From CALKZN01 sp050633785 (GTDB lineage Bacteria; Pseudomonadota; Gammaproteobacteria; Arenicellales; Arenicellaceae), in the NCBI GenBank assembly GCA_050633785.1, contig JBOEHE010000046.1, positions 79,118 through 143,117 of the forward strand: a stretch of DNA of 64,000 bases, read 5' to 3'. The notes under the pieces were generated by a model. The model did not search any database. It was not told the DNA's origin and saw nothing but the letters and a program-made list of their open reading frames with translations. A program made the position numbers and the translations under genes. Shown here in pieces: positions 61,257 through 64,000 of this stretch (position 1 is the stretch's first letter; every line of letters begins with the position of its first letter).

Positions 61257-62420
61257 ATGGCCAACAAAACACTGATCAACCAACTGCCAGCAGATTCTGG
61301 CGTATTAATATGCGGCCATGGCAGCCGAGCCAAGATTGCAGAAAAAGAATTTGGTCTGTTGGCCGAAGGTTTGAGCAAACGTTTTCCTGAGTTAAAAGTG
61401 GCTCATGGTTTTCTTGAATACTCCGCGCCCAATATGCATATGGCACTCGACAGTCTCCTGGAACAAGGAGTGAAGAAAATCTATGCGGTGCCAGGCATGC
61501 TGTTCGCTGCAACCCATGCCCAAAATGATATCCCTTCAGTGCTGACCACGTATCAGGAGAAACATCCTGGGCTTGAGATCGAATACGGTCAGGAACTTGG
61601 CCTGCACTCTGAAATGATCCAGGCCTTTCAGGCACGCATTTTAGAAGCCATGGGTCTGGACCATGTGCATACTGGTGATTTATACGACACTATGCTGGTC
61701 GTGGTAGGCCGAGGCACTTCTGTCAGCAACGCCAATGCTGAAGCCGCCAAGCTGACACGTATTGTGTGTGAAAATCTGGGTTTTGGTTGGTCTGAAACCG
61801 TTTATTCCGGCGTCACCTTTCCTTCAGTAGGTCGAGGTCTTGAAATGGCGGTCAAACTGGGTTTCAAGAAAATCGTTGTTGCCCCCTATTTCCTGTTTGG
61901 CGGCAAACTGATTGACCGCATCCATGCCTACACCGACAAAGTAGCCGCAGAAAACCCTGATGTGCATTTTATGAAAGCCACCTACCTGCGTGACCAGGAA
62001 CACGTCATCAACACCTTTATCGAACGCATTCAGGAAACAATCTCAGGCCCCAAACCCAACCTTGGCCTGATGCAAAGCTTTAAAGAACGTCTGGCACGAG
62101 GTGAAGTCGATGTTCATCATCACCATGCGGAATTTCAACCTGAAGCCAAGCATGAACATAGCCATGATCACGGTCATGACCAAGGTCACTCTCATTCACA
62201 CGAACATACTCATGACCACAGCCACAGTCACAGTCACAGTCACAACCATGGTCATTCACATGCGCCTTATAAGCATATAGGCCATCCAAACGGCCCTCGC
62301 ACCATGATCAATGAAAATGTCTGTTGCTGTTTTATGGGACAGTTCACCCAAGAGATCATTGATGAAGAAAAAGCCAAAAGGCCTGAATTACCGGGTACGC
62401 CGAGTTGTAAGATACGTTAG
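61257..62420 (+). CDS. cbiX: CbiX-type sirohydrochlorin chelatase with His-rich tail
   Basis: The 387-residue protein has two chelatase half-domains. The first opens SGVLICGHGSRAKIAEKEFGLLAEGL (metal-site histidine in GHGS) and continues AVPGMLFAATHAQNDIPS; the second has LVVVGRGTSVSNANAEAAKL and VVAPYFLFGGKLIDRI. A long Asp/His-rich segment (about 300-340) is followed by ENVCCCFMGQF. His-rich regions and a C-terminal cysteine cluster occur in long CbiX proteins. It inserts cobalt into sirohydrochlorin in the early-cobalt route. Occurrence next to CobN (late insertion) is notable. Confidence 0.9.
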   Translation: MANKTLINQLPADSGVLICGHGSRAKIAEKEFGLLAEGLSKRFPELKVAHGFLEYSAPNMHMALDSLLEQGVKKIYAVPGMLFAATHAQNDIPSVLTTYQEKHPGLEIEYGQELGLHSEMIQAFQARILEAMGLDHVHTGDLYDTMLVVVGRGTSVSNANAEAAKLTRIVCENLGFGWSETVYSGVTFPSVGRGLEMAVKLGFKKIVVAPYFLFGGKLIDRIHAYTDKVAAENPDVHFMKATYLRDQEHVINTFIERIQETISGPKPNLGLMQSFKERLARGEVDVHHHHAEFQPEAKHEHSHDHGHDQGHSHSHEHTHDHSHSHSHSHNHGHSHAPYKHIGHPNGPRTMINENVCCCFMGQFTQEIIDEEKAKRPELPGTPSCKIR

Positions 62421-62480
62421 AAAATCTGGGTAGGGTAAAAGTCAGACCATCTTATTTTCGACTATTCTTTCTTTTCTACC

Positions 62481-62975
62481 TTATGTCCCTAATGTTTCCA
62501 GCTCTTCGTTGTGTATTAATCTACACCCTTTTTCCTGCGCGTATTGATACCAATATCGAGCTTTTTCAATATTAGTATTCTGATAAAATATTGCGAGATC
62601 ATTAGCGGCAACATCACTACCAGCATCTATTGATTTCAAAAGCCAGTTCTCAGCCTCCTTCAAATCTCTTGGATATGGGCATAAATGACCTAAATATAGA
62701 TAAGCCAACATACGCATAGCTTCACCATCATTATTATCGGCCAATTTCTGCAATTCAGCTTTGCCACTAATTGCGTACGTTTTACTTTTCTCCTCGTCTT
62801 GTTCAATGCTCAACATTTCTGGCGGCCTTTCCTGTAAAGGAAAATAACGAGTGCTCAGTTCGAATAAAGCCAGAGGATCATTTTCTTGAGCAAGTGCACA
62901 GATTAAATCAAACGCTTCCTGAGGCTTTCCTTCCTTATCTAAAGCATAAACTTGTCGAATGTTTTCAGTGTTCAT
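62481..62975 (-). CDS. Sel1/TPR-like repeat protein
   Basis: The 164-residue protein is helical. It has Sel1-like units, for example GEAMRMLAYLYLGHLCPYPRDLKEAENWLLKSIDAGSDVAANDLAIFYQNTNIEKARYWYQYAQEKG at about 83-150, preceded by a degenerate unit near 18-45. No signal peptide is present. Such repeats mediate protein contacts; no partner is evident. The ATG at 62975 begins MNTENIRQVYALDKEGKPQEAF. The neighbours are unrelated. Confidence 0.75.
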   Translation of the reverse strand: MNTENIRQVYALDKEGKPQEAFDLICALAQENDPLALFELSTRYFPLQERPPEMLSIEQDEEKSKTYAISGKAELQKLADNNDGEAMRMLAYLYLGHLCPYPRDLKEAENWLLKSIDAGSDVAANDLAIFYQNTNIEKARYWYQYAQEKGCRLIHNEELETLGT

Positions 62976-63103
62976 ATCAAAATAATTTCAAAGCGCATAT
63001 TTTCATTAGCTAAATGCTTCATATCAATTCGCTATCAAACCCAAATCTGGCAACCAGATAGCTTAGTATCTTCGTTACTATGACACATCTTTATAAAATA
63101 TTT

Positions 63104-63661
63104 CTAAAACTTATCCCCTGCCGTCTTTTCAAAAGCTTCAACTTCCAAGGGCATATTGAAATAGTTTACTGTCATCGCTTCAATAAGATATTGCTTTAAA
63201 AATGCCTGCAGGCCCATCCTTTGCATCTGCAGAACATGCACTAATTCATGCTCTATTATCGATTTATTTTTGGCAAAACGAGGTTTAATAAAAATTCCAT
63301 AACCGTTGGTTCTACCTCCCTCAAACCAAGAACCAAAACCCAGCTCTTTAAACTCTTTGAGCAGCGCTTTGTTCTCAGGTATTGGGAATTTTCTGGCATA
63401 CTTTATGCGGATTCTTTCTGGCTGGTTGATACCTAACTTAGAAGCATACTCTATTTCTTCAGGGTTTAGCCTCTTGCCATCTGACAACACTTCGGTTTCG
63501 CTTTTTCTGACAAAAAGCACAGCCTCATCGAGTATCTTGTCAATTCGAACAAGAGTATCTTGTGAAGGATTCTCTAACTGTGCTTTCTCTTGTTCTGTTA
63601 ACGGTTGGACAAAAACACAACCAGCCAGAAATAAGAGACTGAGAAATACAACTTTATTCAT
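63104..63661 (-). CDS. Lipoprotein with HExxH motif, possible metallopeptidase
   Basis: ATG 63661 starts a lipoprotein signal peptide (MNKVVFLSLLFLAGC, lipobox LAGC); the longer frame from 63685 would add eight non-signal residues. The 185-residue product has the zinc-peptidase-like motif H-E-L-V-H at 138-142 (SIIEHELVHVLQMQRMG), with no obvious third ligand beyond acidic residues near the C-terminus (EAMTV and EVEAFEKTA). The layout resembles small gammaproteobacterial proteins of unknown function with an HExxH site. Activity is inferred only. Confidence 0.65.
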   Translation of the reverse strand: MNKVVFLSLLFLAGCVFVQPLTEQEKAQLENPSQDTLVRIDKILDEAVLFVRKSETEVLSDGKRLNPEEIEYASKLGINQPERIRIKYARKFPIPENKALLKEFKELGFGSWFEGGRTNGYGIFIKPRFAKNKSIIEHELVHVLQMQRMGLQAFLKQYLIEAMTVNYFNMPLEVEAFEKTAGDKF

Positions 63662-63808
63662 AAAACTATCCGGTCTAACACTCAAACTACAGTTACCGTA
63701 TTTTACCTGCCCTCCAAAACCAGAAGGAGGCTACGCAAATCAATGAACTATCCAAACGCAATACCTTTTCAGACACCATTTCGCTTATCTGAAGGTTTGA
63801 TCGGTTTA

Positions 63809-63979
63809 TTACGCCGGATACTCTAAAACAGTATACGACCAATAGTGTTCACCTGTACGTTTTGTAAGTTGCCATTTTCGTCGTCTCAGCTCTTTGATAA
63901 GCAGGCGATTTATTATTCCATGTCCCAAAAGAAGAACAGATTCATATTTACTGGCATAATCTTCTAGGGCCTGTTCACA
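63809..63979 (-). pseudogene. Histidine phosphatase family protein, C-terminal fragment
   Basis: Read on the minus strand the frame gives ALEDYASKYESVLLLGHGII followed by NRLLIKELRRRKWQL and EHYWSYTVLEYP, ending at TAA 63811-63809. This matches the C-terminal part of phosphoglycerate-mutase-like phosphatases, where LLLGHG holds the second catalytic histidine. A TAG lies in frame at 63982-63980, so only 56 codons are open. The N-terminal RHGE part is not in the window. Either a nonsense change, a frameshift or an insertion just upstream breaks the gene. Confidence 0.65.
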
Positions 63980-64000
63980 CTAAATTTTTGACCGAGAGTA

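Overview
The window looks like the chromosome of a marine or aquatic heterotrophic gammaproteobacterium. This rests on moderate GC, several TRAP transporters, a GbdR/SouR-type regulator beside a complete sarcosine oxidase operon, ANR/FNR-like and sigma54 sites, and an aerobic-type CobN cobaltochelatase. Genus cannot be read reliably. No rRNA, tRNA or CRISPR was seen. Each end carries a broken gene: the 5' end of bioA on the left and a histidine-phosphatase tail on the right.

Layout. 1-5.9 kb: bioA start, a LysR regulator, a porin, an orphan TRAP binding protein with a LysR gene, and a Cys-rich small protein. 6.2-9.3 kb: three minus-strand genes forming a possible small biosynthetic unit, namely an alpha/beta hydrolase fused to an acyl carrier domain, a ferritin-like diiron enzyme and an MFS exporter. 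9.3-15.8 kb: an AT-rich run of small, mostly unrelated minus-strand genes (HEAT repeats, two GNATs, DUF2513, an interrupted P-loop kinase, unknowns). Most are preceded by a short attC-like element ending in GTTAGGC or GTTAT. I read this as an integron cassette cluster without an integrase in the window (CALIN-like). 16-18.6 kb: a VOC protein, an old-yellow-enzyme oxidoreductase, an ArsR regulator with two shared operator-like sites, and a SnoaL-like protein.

18.7-29 kb: a co-directional set glyA-sdaA-soxB-soxD-soxA-soxG-purU with a divergent GATase/AraC regulator. Sarcosine is oxidised to glycine and methylene-THF, glycine goes to serine by GlyA, serine to pyruvate by SdaA, and excess formyl-THF is drained by PurU. 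29.3-37.9 kb: a PutP-like sodium symporter, a TorR/TorT/TorS-like phosphorelay and a complete TRAP transporter. The regions upstream of both transporters share TTACATCTTT-type repeats, probably sites for the response regulator between them. 38.4-39.7 kb: ankyrin-like and cold-shock/DUF1294 proteins.

39.9-55.4 kb: a second transport and sensing region. It holds a binding protein, livHMGF and an iron-type alcohol dehydrogenase, followed by an orphan TRAP binding protein and a second, paralogous binding protein. A clear sigma54 promoter (TGGCATAGAGGTTGCT) with two upstream GAGCGAT-type palindromes drives the first binding protein. The same palindrome lies upstream of a histidine kinase / NtrC-type activator / periplasmic binding protein operon at 51.0-55.3 kb, so that triad probably senses the substrate and activates the ABC/dehydrogenase operon. 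A secreted beta-helix protein sits between them. 55.4-62.4 kb: cobalt and cobalamin genes cobN and cobW (minus), facing a His-containing lipoprotein and cbiX (plus). 62.4-64 kb: a Sel1-like protein, an HExxH lipoprotein and the phosphatase fragment.
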